Origin: Nilaparvata lugens
Lineage: Eukaryota > Arthropoda > Insecta > Hemiptera > Delphacidae
Assembly (NCBI RefSeq): GCF_014356525.2
Contig: NC_052518.1
Coordinates: 30,968,559-31,032,558, forward strand
Length of the DNA stretch: 64,000 nt
Reading direction: 5' to 3'
Of this stretch, positions 19,209 through 28,119 are shown one piece after another. The notes under the pieces are model-generated. The model was given only the letters and a program-made list of their open reading frames with translations, was not told the origin of the DNA and did not search any database. A program made the position numbers and the translations under genes. How positions within the stretch are numbered: position 1 is the first letter of the stretch; every line of letters begins with the position of its first letter.

Positions 19209-20201
19209 ATGTCCTATTCTTTGTGTTCTGATATTTTGGACAAGCCACAAACTCGCTCTATTGGTATCCAGTGTGATCTTGATTCTGATATTTTGGACAA
19301 AGCTCAAACTCAGTCGTCGGTACTTTACGATATTGAATCAACAAGTTTCTATTATGAACCAAGGAGAAGCAGTACACCAATCCAGAAGTCGGGAGAGGAG
19401 GAGGAGGAGGAGGAGGGGGCACCAGAGGTGGAGGAACAGAAACGTGAAGAGGAACAGAAAGGAGTGGACGACAAGCAGACACCTAAGAAAATTGCTATGG
19501 TTGATCTTCACTGGTTTAAACAAACTTGTAATCAAATTATTGTGAAAGAACTTGCTTTCGTTGACGAGTGCAATAATTATGCTGTATTCCATTTCAAATC
19601 ACCATTTGCAAAGATGGAATTGAGCGCAAAATTGTATAACGATGTAACATGGCTGGAACGTAACTATCATAAAATAAAATGGGAAGATGGAGATTTAGAA
19701 TACAGTGACTCATTAATACGTGATTACCTTGCAGGTTATGAGAAAATTTTCACAAAAGGAACTGAGAAAGCAAAGTTTTTGAGAAGATTGCATTCTAACG
19801 TACAATGCATAGCGGAGGACTTTGTCAAGCCTGATTTCAGCTTTTTCACCACTTCGTGGTGTTATGATGCATGTAAGATACATAAATATAGACCCGATGG
19901 AAGATGTGCTTTGTACAGTGCACAACATTATAATTCTTTGCTGTTTAAAAATATGTATCAAACAAATAATTTCTTGTGCGAAAACAATCGAATGCAAAGT
20001 ATGAAATTGGCACCGATGTATACGAATGCGCAGAAAAGAAACTTTGCACGTTATGGATTCTTCTACAACGGAAAGGAATTACTGTGTGTTTATTGCTTGC
20101 ATGCACTGAGCTTGCATAAAGCTCGCACGTGTTGTCTGTCTACAATTATTAATGAAGAAAGACCATTTAATTACTCTATAATAGTGCCCGCCTACACATA
20201 G
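19209..20201 (+). CDS. BIR-like zinc protein of Polintons, copy B
   Basis: 330 aa, open. The N-terminus contains a repeated motif SDILDKPQTRS / SDILDKAQTQS (duplicated segment), then an acidic Glu run, then the conserved middle domain (IIVKELAFVDE, HFKSPFAK, WLERNYHKIKWEDGDLEYSD, TKGTEKAKFLRRL, WCYDACKIH, CALYSAQHY). The C-terminus has ENNRMQSM, GFFYNGKELLCVYC and H-x4-C, a shortened BIR-like zinc site lacking the usual spacing before histidine. Function unknown; protein interaction or apoptosis interference is only an inference. Confidence 0.65.
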   Translation: MSYSLCSDILDKPQTRSIGIQCDLDSDILDKAQTQSSVLYDIESTSFYYEPRRSSTPIQKSGEEEEEEEGAPEVEEQKREEEQKGVDDKQTPKKIAMVDLHWFKQTCNQIIVKELAFVDECNNYAVFHFKSPFAKMELSAKLYNDVTWLERNYHKIKWEDGDLEYSDSLIRDYLAGYEKIFTKGTEKAKFLRRLHSNVQCIAEDFVKPDFSFFTTSWCYDACKIHKYRPDGRCALYSAQHYNSLLFKNMYQTNNFLCENNRMQSMKLAPMYTNAQKRNFARYGFFYNGKELLCVYCLHALSLHKARTCCLSTIINEERPFNYSIIVPAYT

Positions 20202-20224
20202 TTTACTCCATTCGCTCGACAACT

Positions 20225-20499
20225 ATGGATCCGACAAAGTGGTTAGCTGCTGACAACGAATTGGAAGTGAGGTTAAAAACTGCATAGACTGGTATGATGA
20301 GTGTGAAAGTGCAATTAGGAAATCAACTCCTGAAAATTATAGTTTGGCGAAACAATTGAAAGACATTTTTCTAAGCACAGTTAATTTGAACGATATAAAA
20401 GACTATTTGTGCTATTACCGTCCACACAATTTGTCTATAGATAAATTAATTAAAATTGAAGATGAAGCTATGATGTATTGTTGTAGTGAAATGTTGTAA
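20225..20499 (+). pseudogene. 91-aa family protein, copy B, one-base frameshift
   Basis: Same as the copy C gene at 23365-23640 but one A is missing in an A-run near 20277, which puts a stop (TAG) soon after. The rest is conserved up to the stop at 20497-20499. A homopolymer sequencing error is possible. Confidence 0.7.
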
Positions 20500-20655
20500 A
20501 CAAATTTTTAATTCAGATATTTCCTCGAACATTTTGGTTTAGTATCAGTGTAGACTTGATTGAGTGAGGACGCAAGATACGCCCCCTCAGACACAACTGT
20601 TACAGCTAAGTGCACATTCCTACCTTATCAATTATAGTTCATAGCAATCAAGGTC

Positions 20656-20976
20656 ATGCAGTGTTTTAGCTTTGCAAAATTCAAAAAATTAACTCGCCTC
20701 TTGATGTCAATTTCATTCAATGAATTTTATTCTATTGCAAAAAATATTAAATTTTCAACAGGATTCCAAGGCGATGATGTTGATCTAGCGTTAACAAAAA
20801 CAGAAAATGTACATTTTCCAATTTTATCTGAGATTTTCGAACTGCTCGATATACTAGATACAGGTCATCTACATTATTGTAGTGCAAATGATTTCTCAAC
20901 TATTGTTACAAATTCCGATGAACTTTGGAAATGCTTGTATGACATTGCAGATAAAAAATGTAAAAGATCAACTTAG
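20656..20976 (+). CDS. 106-aa terminal Polinton protein, copy B
   Basis: 106 aa, open, next to the TIR. Start MQCFSFAKFKKLTRLLMS, then FPILSEIFELLDILDTGHLHYC and DELWKCLYDIADKKCKRST. Unrecognised. It is kept in B and C and as a remnant in the outer unit, always the terminal gene at this end of the element. Four cysteines, mostly helical by composition. Confidence 0.6.
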   Translation: MQCFSFAKFKKLTRLLMSISFNEFYSIAKNIKFSTGFQGDDVDLALTKTENVHFPILSEIFELLDILDTGHLHYCSANDFSTIVTNSDELWKCLYDIADKKCKRST

Positions 20977-21173
20977 ATCATTGACCTCTCTCTGTTAAGA
21001 CATCAATAGAGCTGATACCCCAAGTGATATAGGTCTGAGGATATCTATAGCCATTTTTGGAATGCTTGTTCATACTAAATTTACTATAGATATTCTCGGA
21101 GAAACACTTAAAAAATAACGCCTGCTTGTAATTGCGCAAAAAAACCGGTCTATCCCCACAATTCATACCTACT
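20977..21173 (+). repeat. Right terminal inverted repeat of copy B, internally deleted
   Basis: Contains the conserved inner TIR block (GAGGATATCTATAGCC, TTTACTATAGATATTCTCGG), then jumps to TTGCGCAAAAAAACCGG and the terminus at 21173. The tandem array present in the TIRs of C is absent, so B's TIR is only about 200 bases. Confidence 0.75.
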
Positions 21174-22303
21174 AATTTTATAATTCAAATCAATGTTAGA
21201 GCTCTCAAATTCCTCCTCTAACCAATAGTTAGACACATACAATTCTTCCAGATTTTCAAACTGTAGAATATACCGAGTATTGTTTCTATTCTACACTTCT
21301 TTTATTGCAATAATGACTAACTCTATACCTTCTGGTAACTCTTCTAATCTTTTGCACTGTCCTACTTTTACTTTCCCTTTAATTTCCAGCATTGTGATGT
21401 TATTATACTGCTCCACTTCTTTTTGTGTGAAGGGAGTGTCTTCCAAGTTTTTCCATACATCTGACAGAAACTTAAGTGATTCTATTCTAGGAAATGTATG
21501 ACCATTATAGCTTGTCATACCATTGACTGTATTTACACAAATTTTCTCTTCCCTTGGTAGACAAATAATTTTTTTTTTTGTCAGTGTAAGGGATTACAAA
21601 ATAACCCTCTTTCTTAAGGTCTTCTATTGCATTGTATGCATTAATAAAAACATTTTTATGGCACCCCTTTACAAAGTAAACATTTTTCGAACCTTCCTTT
21701 TCTCCTAAAACACCTACTTATGGAAATTTTCCTTTATTATTTACAGAAAATGCAGTCACAATGTACACTCCACTTAGATCAAAATTTCGCCAATGTGAAT
21801 GGAAATATGGCTCAAGTTCCTCTCTCAAATTTTCTATTTCTTCCTCAAATTCTTCTAGCTGCTTATGCTGTTCCCTAAATGACTGTGTGGCTTCAAAAAA
21901 CTCAATTTTCCTCCGTTTTAGATCAATTTCATCCAGTTCTAGCTTACGCTTCTTGGCTGATAGCACTGAGATAGGAGACAAGGGCTGTATCTCTTTAACA
22001 GGGTATGGGAGAAGCTTACAGGTTATGTTTGCTCGTTTTCTTAAGAGTTGTGGTATCAAGTTACCTGTTGCTACAAGACCCAACTCATCTAGGTCAACAA
22101 CTTTGGATATGCTAGAGAAAACTGTGGTTGACTTGGAGAAATAAGTCTCTCCACTCTTAATATAACACTTTTGTATTAAACTAATATTGTCCTTGTTGTC
22201 TGCATCCTCGAAAATTTCCACATAATTAATAGGTAGTAGATTGAAGCTAAATGCAGAGATTACATAGGATATTATTTTATTTCGTTGTTGTGGATTGGTA
22301 GGC
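21174..22303 (-). pseudogene. Captured cargo gene, C-terminal half, broken
   Basis: Minus-strand coding sequence joining in frame, across the GTAGGC target site, with the N-terminal part at 42153-43333. Open from 22303 to a stop at 21718-21720; coding similarity resumes after this stop, and a frameshift lies in the A-run near 21572-21583 before the final segment 21518-21291. Features: a Lys/Arg-rich coiled coil (KKRKLELDEIDLKRRK, EEFEEEIENLREELEPYF) and a final segment SYNGHTFPRIESLKFLSDVW. Function unknown. Polinton B ends at 21173, just beyond the gene's own stop at 21291. Confidence 0.65.
22298..22303 (+). repeat. Left target-site duplication of Polinton C (GTAGGC)
   Basis: Directly precedes AGTAGCTATGAATTGGG; identical GTAGGC follows the opposite end at 42153-42158. 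Confidence 0.9.
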
Positions 22304-22810
22304 AGTAGCTATGAATTGGGAGAACTGAGAAGCTTTTTTGCGCAATTAAAACTGTCAAATTAAAGTGAATCCATATTTCTACATCTTTATACTGACAGAT
22401 TAAAGTGAATCCATATTTCTACATCTAATGATATACTGTCAAATTAAAGTGAATGCTAGATGAGGGAAAAAATAATTTCCCTTTGAGGGAAAAATTCTCT
22501 ACTGTCAAATTAAAGTGAATCTGTTACATCTTTATACTGAGTGAATCTGTTACATCTTTATACTGTAAAATTATAAAGTGATTGCAAATTAATACAATTG
22601 GTTTGCTTTCCACCCGACAGTTAAGAAAAATTTCACAAATTTATATTGAAATTTTCTATGTGCTGTACAAACCGCAGGCGTTACTTTTTTGGTAAGTGTG
22701 TTCTCCGAGAATATCTATAGTAAATTTAGTATGAACAAGCATTCCAAAAATGGCTATAGATATCCTCAGACCTATATCACTTGGGGTATCAGCTCTATTG
22801 ATGTCTTAAC
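22304..22810 (+). repeat. Left terminal inverted repeat of Polinton C
   Basis: Terminus AGTAGCTATGAATTGGG, GCTTTTTTGCGCAATTA, then several 30-40-bp units with GTCAAATTAAAGTGAATCC / CTACATCT, then a conserved inner block ending near AGCTCTATTGATGTC. The right TIR has the same order but more repeat units and an extra purine tract. Confidence 0.85.
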
Positions 22811-22827
22811 AGAGAGAGGTCAATGAT

Positions 22828-23148
22828 CTAAGTTGATCTTTTACATTTTTTATCTGCAATGTCATACAAGCATTTCCAAAGTTCATCGGAATTTGTAACA
22901 ATAGTTGAGAAATCATTTGCACTACAATAATGTAGATGGCCTGTATCTAGTATATCGAGCAGTTCGAAAATCTCAGATAAAATTGGAAAATGTACATTTT
23001 CTGTTTTTGTTAACGCTAGATCAACATCATCGCCTTGGAATCCTGTTGAAAATTTAATATTTTTTGCAATAGAATCAAATTCATTGAATGAAATTGACAT
23101 CAAGAGGCGAGTTAATTTTTTGAATTTTGCAAAGCTAAAACACTGCAT
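22828..23148 (-). CDS. 106-aa terminal Polinton protein, copy C
   Basis: Same protein as in copy B (one Asp instead of Tyr near residue 25). Open, directly inside the TIR. Unrecognised; see copy B for motifs. Cooriented with the structural module. Confidence 0.6.
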   Translation of the reverse strand: MQCFSFAKFKKLTRLLMSISFNEFDSIAKNIKFSTGFQGDDVDLALTKTENVHFPILSEIFELLDILDTGHLHYCSANDFSTIVTNSDELWKCLYDIADKKCKRST

Positions 23149-23171
23149 GACCTTGATTGCTATGAACTATA

Positions 23172-23290
23172 ATTGATAAGGTAGGAATGTGCACTTAGCT
23201 GTAACAGTTGTGTCTGAGGGGGGCGTATCTCTTGATAAGGTAGGAATGTGCACTTAGCTGTAACAGTTGTGTCTGAGGGGGGCGTATCTC
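23172..23290. repeat. 58-bp direct duplication upstream of the 106-aa gene
   Basis: A segment running from TTGATAAGGTAGGAATGTGC to GGGGGGCGTATCT occurs twice in tandem here but once in copy B (around 20570-20635), so it arose in C after the copies separated, in the intergenic region that probably carries the small gene's promoter. Confidence 0.85.
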
Positions 23291-23364
23291 GCGTCCTCAC
23301 TCAATCAAGTCTACACTGATACTAAACCAAAATGTTCGAGGAAATATCTGAATTAAAAATTTGT

Positions 23365-23640
23365 TTACAACATTTCACTACAACAATACATCATAACTTC
23401 ATCTTCAATTTTAATTAATTTATCTATAGACAAATTGTGTGGACGGTAATAGCACAAATAGTCTTTTATATCGTTCAAATTAACTGTGCTTAGAAAAATG
23501 TCTTTCAATTGTTTCGCCAAACTATAATTTTCAGGAGTTGATTTCCTAATTGCACTTTCACACTCATCATACCAGTCTATGCAGTTTTTTAACCTCACTT
23601 CCAATTCGTTGTCAGCAGCTAACCACTTTGTCGGATCCAT
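23365..23640 (-). CDS. 91-aa family protein, copy C
   Basis: 91 aa, intact (B has a frameshift). MDPTKWLAADNELEVRLKN, WYDECESAIRKS, YSLAKQLKDIFLSTVN, DYLCYYRPHNLSIDKLIKIE. Helical, no known domain. Follows the BIR-like gene by 24 bases, suggesting joint expression. Copy A has a longer version with an acidic tail. Confidence 0.65.
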   Translation of the reverse strand: MDPTKWLAADNELEVRLKNCIDWYDECESAIRKSTPENYSLAKQLKDIFLSTVNLNDIKDYLCYYRPHNLSIDKLIKIEDEVMMYCCSEML

Positions 23641-23663
23641 AGTTGTCGAGCGAATGGAGTAAA

Positions 23664-24653
23664 CTATGTGTAGGCGGGCACTATTATAGAGTAATTAAAC
23701 GGTCTTTCTTCATTAATAATTGTAGACAGACAACACGTGCGAGCTTTATGCAATCTCAGTGCATGCAAGCAATAAACACACTGTAATTCCTTTCCGTTGT
23801 AGAAGAATCCATAACGTGCAAAGTTTCTTTTCTGCGCATTCGTATACATCGGTGCCAATTTCATACTTTGCATTCGATTGTTTTCGCACAAGAAATTATT
23901 TGTTTGATACATATTTTTAAACAGCAAAGAATTATAATGTTGGGCAGAGAATAAAGCACACCTTCCATCGGGTCTATACTTATGTATCTTACATGCATCA
24001 TAACACCACGAAGTGGTGAAAAAGCTGAAATCAGGCTTGACAAAGTCCTCCGGTATGCATTGTACGTTAGAATGCAATCTTCTCAAAAACTTTGCTTTCT
24101 CAGTTCCTTTTGTGAAAATTTTCTCATAACCTGCAAGGTAATCACGTATTAATGAGTCACTGTATTCTAAATCTCCATCTTCCCATTTTATTTTATGATA
24201 GTTACGTTCCAGCCATGTTACATCGTTATACAATTTTGCGCTCAATTCCATCTTTGCAAATGGTGATTTGAAATGGAATACAGCATAATTATTGCACTCG
24301 TCAACGATAGCAAGTTCTTTCACAATAATTTGATTACAAGTTTGTTTAAACCAGTGAAGATCAACCGTAGCAATTTTCGTAGGTGTCTGCTTGTCGTCCA
24401 CTCCTTTCTGTTCCTCTTCACGTTTCTGTTCCTCCACCTCTGGTGCCCCCTCCTCCTCCTCCTCCTCTCCCGACTTCTGGATTGGTGTACTGCTTCTCCT
24501 TGGTTCATAATAGAAACTTGTTGATTCAATATCGTAAAGTACCGACGACTGAGTTTGAGCTTTGTCCAAAATATCAGAATCAAGATCACACTGGATACCA
24601 ATAGAGCGAGTTTGTGGCTTGTCCAAAATATCAGAACACAAAGAATAGGACAT
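23664..24653 (-). CDS. BIR-like zinc protein of Polintons, copy C
   Basis: 329 aa, open. Duplicated N-terminal SDILDK motif (residues about 7-35), acidic Glu run near 65-85, conserved middle domain about 95-255, C-terminal zinc-like site about 275-310 (ENNRMQSM, RYGFFYNGK, C-x2-C-x6-H-x4-C). The initial Arg and GFFYNGK match the front half of a BIR domain but the tail is shortened. The TATA/initiator promoter mirrors copy B (TATATATAA around 24710-24718). Confidence 0.65.
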   Translation of the reverse strand: MSYSLCSDILDKPQTRSIGIQCDLDSDILDKAQTQSSVLYDIESTSFYYEPRRSSTPIQKSGEEEEEEGAPEVEEQKREEEQKGVDDKQTPTKIATVDLHWFKQTCNQIIVKELAIVDECNNYAVFHFKSPFAKMELSAKLYNDVTWLERNYHKIKWEDGDLEYSDSLIRDYLAGYEKIFTKGTEKAKFLRRLHSNVQCIPEDFVKPDFSFFTTSWCYDACKIHKYRPDGRCALFSAQHYNSLLFKNMYQTNNFLCENNRMQSMKLAPMYTNAQKRNFARYGFFYNGKELQCVYCLHALRLHKARTCCLSTIINEERPFNYSIIVPAYT

Positions 24654-24750
24654 GATTCCTGTTCAAAGGTAAAACTGATAATGGCTTACATTTGGCGCAG
24701 TACACACCTTATATATAATATTGCATGCAGTGATGCACTCTATCAACAAA

Positions 24751-26013
24751 TTACTGAACTTCTTTCACCATGCTCGTGAGAGGCGTGTACTCCATCACAC
24801 GATCGCTAATTAAAACGCAATACGCGGAAGTATTTGCAGGTACTGCACTATTAAATTCCATTTCAATACGAACATCTGTCGATGATTTCAAATGACTTGG
24901 TTGGTGTGAACAATCTACAACAATCAGCGGTGTTGATTCACAAAACGTTTTAAAATCGATTTCTGTTCCGAGTTCGCTATTGATTGAATGATTATAATAC
25001 GAGGGTGCGAAATCCAGGAACATCCGGTATAAAACTTCCTTCTTACCTAGCAGATTTTCGTATGGATAATACTCACTATTCAAATATACTTTAACATTGT
25101 AAATATTACAGCTGTCAAAATTAGATATTGATTTTTTAATTTTATTCTTTCGATCAGTTTGAAATGCAATTATAATATATTTTGGAGTATCAAAATTCGA
25201 TGTCGTGCGTACTGACCAAGAATGAACAAGTGAATTTTGCAAATTTGGTAATTCACAAATTTCCCAATGGCGGAAACTTAATTTCAGTGGAGTGTCGGCA
25301 TCGAGCAGTCTCAAAAATTTCAATCGCACATGATCTTCTAAAGTAATGTAGGGCATCCGCCATTGGAGCTTAGTAATTTTTACACTAACCTCTGTACCGG
25401 TTGCAGACTCGACGCAATTGAGGTCTGAGGGCGACCTCAATAATACAAGCTCTTGTTTCAAGTTTAAAATTATTCTTTGAAAATCTTCAAAAAATGGAAG
25501 GATTAATTTCAACGGCACACAGAAAGTGAATTTATTATCTGTTAGCTCATATCCTGCTCTGTCAAAACCAGCTAAATGATATGTGTTTTTATCAGATGCG
25601 TTCTTCACAAGAATAGCTTTAATTGTAGAAGTTAAACCAATTAATCTTGATTTGGAAATTTGTTGACCTGCTAATTCGTATCGTATTTCATCAAAAAGGT
25701 TGCCCACTATGTTACTGCTTAATTTATAGTCTGCCGCAATGGGCGCACCAGCCGGTTGAGTTGCCTCCCCTGCTACTGTAATCGCAGGCGCTGCCGGTTT
25801 TGTGCAGCTAACCGTTCCCTCAATCAATATAAATGATTTGCAAGGTAAAGTGTACACATCCAATGAATTTATTCCTATCCGAGCTTCATCAGAGTTTTTT
25901 ATTTCTTGTCCCGAATAAACTGTATGAGTATGAAATTGGAATTTGGTTATGTCATTATAAAACTGAAGCTCTGTCTCCACATCCAGAATATCACTAATTG
26001 CTGCGCCTGACAT
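24751..26013 (-). CDS. Major capsid protein (double jelly-roll type), copy C
   Basis: 420 aa, intact. Start ATG 26013 (MSGAAISDILD) is chosen because copies A and B align from the same point; an upstream in-frame stretch has no ATG. Motifs shared with A: LFDEIRYELAG, GLTSTIKAILVK, PLKLILPFFEDFQ, KKSISNFDSCN, YRMFLDFAPSY, SSTDVRIEMEF. Predicted hexon-like shell protein. An Ala/Pro/Thr-rich loop near residues 75-95 is variable between copies, suggesting a surface loop. Confidence 0.8.
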   Translation of the reverse strand: MSGAAISDILDVETELQFYNDITKFQFHTHTVYSGQEIKNSDEARIGINSLDVYTLPCKSFILIEGTVSCTKPAAPAITVAGEATQPAGAPIAADYKLSSNIVGNLFDEIRYELAGQQISKSRLIGLTSTIKAILVKNASDKNTYHLAGFDRAGYELTDNKFTFCVPLKLILPFFEDFQRIILNLKQELVLLRSPSDLNCVESATGTEVSVKITKLQWRMPYITLEDHVRLKFLRLLDADTPLKLSFRHWEICELPNLQNSLVHSWSVRTTSNFDTPKYIIIAFQTDRKNKIKKSISNFDSCNIYNVKVYLNSEYYPYENLLGKKEVLYRMFLDFAPSYYNHSINSELGTEIDFKTFCESTPLIVVDCSHQPSHLKSSTDVRIEMEFNSAVPANTSAYCVLISDRVMEYTPLTSMVKEVQ

Positions 26014-26170
26014 TTCGCCAATCAACTATAAAACCTAATTTTTCCAATATTCTCGCACTTTTAGCCGATAACGCCCTATTGCTTTTAGTAGATGTTGACG
26101 CTATCGCGTTCCTTTCTCTAATGACTTGATTGGTCTTATTCGAACGCGGATTAAAAACAAGATATCCCAT
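25994..26170 (-). CDS. Small conserved protein overlapping penton stop and capsid start, copy C
   Basis: 58 aa starting MGYLVFNPRSNK and ending WRNVRRSN. The ATG overlaps the penton stop (TAATG) and the last 20 bases overlap the major capsid start in another frame. Conserved with copy A at both ends (MGFVIYN; RxLEKLGFxVxW). Basic and Ser-rich in the middle. I infer a small virion or core peptide; a purely spacer role is unlikely given the A-C conservation. Confidence 0.65.
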   Translation of the reverse strand: MGYLVFNPRSNKTNQVIRERNAIASTSTKSNRALSAKSARILEKLGFIVDWRNVRRSN

Positions 26171-26862
26171 TACTTTTGTTTTTCACGTATGTGCAGTCTA
26201 ATTGTAATTGTATCTCCGCGGAAATCAATAAACGATCCGTTCTGGTCTGTCACCTTTACATTAATAGTTTGAATTCGACGTGTATTCAAAGGTACATAAA
26301 TAATTGGAGAGGGTACTTCGTTTATTAAATAACCGCTAGGAACCTTTGGCAAAAATTCGTAGATTATATGTTTTTCTTTTCCGTTAAAGTAACTGCCACA
26401 TGCTAAATTACACTCAACAAGAATACTGTCAATGCTTGCTATGTTAACCAAATGTTTGGAATAATACCATTTATTTGCTTGCAAAACAACATTATCAAAA
26501 CCGAGTATCTTAGCAATCGAATCAGAACGTGTTAAATCAATAGGCTTATCAGAATAAATTTCAATCTTCATAGTATTTGCATTTGCACGTATAATAAGTT
26601 TATTCTTCTTCCCATCAATATTCAATTTATTCTTTAAAGATTTTATAATATCTTCAAGTTCATATGCGCCGGTATCCAACATGATTAACTTATCGCCATA
26701 TTTGAAGCTAGAATTTGTTCCTTTGTTTATGTTTGCAATACTATTGTAACTAGAAAAATTAATCAGTCCAATTTCCCATTCACAATTTTTGTCCAATTCT
26801 ATAATTTCTTGTAAATGTTCATAGAGGTTACTTGACTTTGATCTTAAGGTAATAACGACCAT
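26170..26862 (-). CDS. Penton-like minor capsid protein, copy C
   Basis: 230 aa, identical in frame and length to copy B. Small single jelly-roll capsid protein expected at five-fold vertices of the Polinton virion. Located between protease and the small overlapping gene, with a 26-base gap to the protease. Confidence 0.75.
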   Translation of the reverse strand: MVVITLRSKSSNLYEHLQEIIELDKNCEWEIGLINFSSYNSIANINKGTNSSFKYGDKLIMLDTGAYELEDIIKSLKNKLNIDGKKNKLIIRANANTMKIEIYSDKPIDLTRSDSIAKILGFDNVVLQANKWYYSKHLVNIASIDSILVECNLACGSYFNGKEKHIIYEFLPKVPSGYLINEVPSPIIYVPLNTRRIQTINVKVTDQNGSFIDFRGDTITIRLHIREKQK

Positions 26863-26888
26863 CTTGTGTGTTCACCACAAACACTTAA

Positions 26889-27251
26889 TTACAACTGATT
26901 TGCAAGAAACAATAATGTAAGATGGCCACAAAAATCGCTATTTAATGGCTGCATATGCTCCACATTATAAAATATATTTACTCCATTTTCTTTTTTCCAA
27001 TATTTGTCCAATTCGTATGGCGGTTGTAAATTTCCAATTGGATCAAAATACCATACATTAGAGCCAACTTTCTTATATGCTACCCAATGTGTGCCATCCT
27101 CGCTTTCCCTTGCTAAATTCACAATGGCATTTTCGTTTTTTAGAATTTTTTTGGGTAATGCATCTAGCATATATATTCCTCTTAGCTGAATCTGTAATAA
27201 TTTTGACCAATCAATCAAATCATAATTACTCAATTCTCCTTCAATATTCAT
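26889..27251 (-). CDS. Adenain-type cysteine protease, copy C
   Basis: 120 aa with His55, Asp70, Cys108 as in copy B. Gln/Asn oxyanion residue is likely among NSD just before the cysteine. Overlaps the PLA2 gene end by 4 bases. Needed for capsid maturation in related adenoviruses. Confidence 0.87.
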   Translation of the reverse strand: MNIEGELSNYDLIDWSKLLQIQLRGIYMLDALPKKILKNENAIVNLARESEDGTHWVAYKKVGSNVWYFDPIGNLQPPYELDKYWKKENGVNIFYNVEHMQPLNSDFCGHLTLLFLANQL

Positions 27252-27928
27252 GCCTTCTTCTTCTTCTTCTTCCTACTCTTCTTTGTTGTTCTACGTTTCT
27301 TAACTTGAGGGAATAAACTCACTCCATATGATGGTGGTGGTGGGGCTGGGGGTAGAAGTCTGCCACCACTAAGCGGTGGGTAAGGCTTCAAATAATATCC
27401 TTTTCCTGCAATATGTTGTTTCAACTGAGCTATAGCTTTGCGTCTAATATCATTACTATAACTTCTCCTCTCATTCTTCTTCTTCTTCTTCTTTCTCAAA
27501 GACCCACCAAACGCCGCTTTAGCTTTCATAACGTTTGTAACAAGATAGCTAAGTGCTTTCTCGGCAAGGGGTGTTTGAGGATTTTTGAAAATGTCCCATG
27601 CAGCGTTTGCTAGAGCTCTGTCAGCTACCGCTCGAGTTTTATTATCGCTATTTTGAGTATAGGCTATATCATGTATCTTGCAAGCTCTATCTAATGAATT
27701 TATACCTTGATCACCTCTCTTTAACCTTTCATTAACCTTGGTGCCCGGCCCGCAATACTCGTATCCCGGAATATGATATTCTTCTCCCAGGTTATCAATT
27801 ACCTTATTTAAAATAGTTGATGTCACATTACCTGCCAAACCTGACACACCTTTAAAAACTCTTGCCGCTGAACTCAAGATTCCTCTACCCCGTTTCCTCG
27901 AACTCTGCTTTTTTCTCCTACATACCAT
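27248..27928 (-). CDS. Phospholipase A2-domain virion protein, copy C
   Basis: 226 aa. PLA2 calcium loop YCGPG (Gly60-Pro61-Gly62) and catalytic His86-Asp87 in KIHDIAY are intact, unlike B. This domain is known from parvovirus VP1 and from adintovirus/Polinton proteins, where it is thought to help the particle leave the endosome. Flanking parts: basic N-terminus, Lys-rich runs (KKKKKK) and a proline-rich then basic C-terminal tail. Confidence 0.85.
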   Translation of the reverse strand: MVCRRKKQSSRKRGRGILSSAARVFKGVSGLAGNVTSTILNKVIDNLGEEYHIPGYEYCGPGTKVNERLKRGDQGINSLDRACKIHDIAYTQNSDNKTRAVADRALANAAWDIFKNPQTPLAEKALSYLVTNVMKAKAAFGGSLRKKKKKKNERRSYSNDIRRKAIAQLKQHIAGKGYYLKPYPPLSGGRLLPPAPPPPSYGVSLFPQVKKRRTTKKSRKKKKKKA

Positions 27929-28119
27929 TTTTCATTACCTTTCAACTCAATGGTTGAACATTAACTGAGGTTAATTAATCAATACATCAACTTGAATTGA
28001 ATTGGTTTAATTTTCAATCGAGTTGGAAATGAATTCACACCACAATCAATCATAGTCAAAAATGTCTAGACTGAAACAACATATCGTTCACTCTCTCTCA
28101 CACAACTGTTTACAAGATT

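Larger units (their letters stand above)
15406..21173 (+). mobile_element. Polinton copy B, structural half with right terminus
   Basis: Plus-strand copy nearly identical to the minus-strand genes 22828-28510 of copy C. It runs from inside the fibre-like gene to a terminus ending ...CATACCTACT-3' at 21173 (reverse complement AGTAGGTATGAATTG, matching the AGTAGCTATGAATTG end of C). Its left half and left terminus are not present; they would lie in or beyond the gap. Several genes carry small deletions, so B is decaying. Confidence 0.8.

Noticed and set aside
21174..21179. AATTTT as target duplication of copy B
   Set aside because: No matching AATTTT next to a left Polinton end is present in the window, so it cannot be confirmed.
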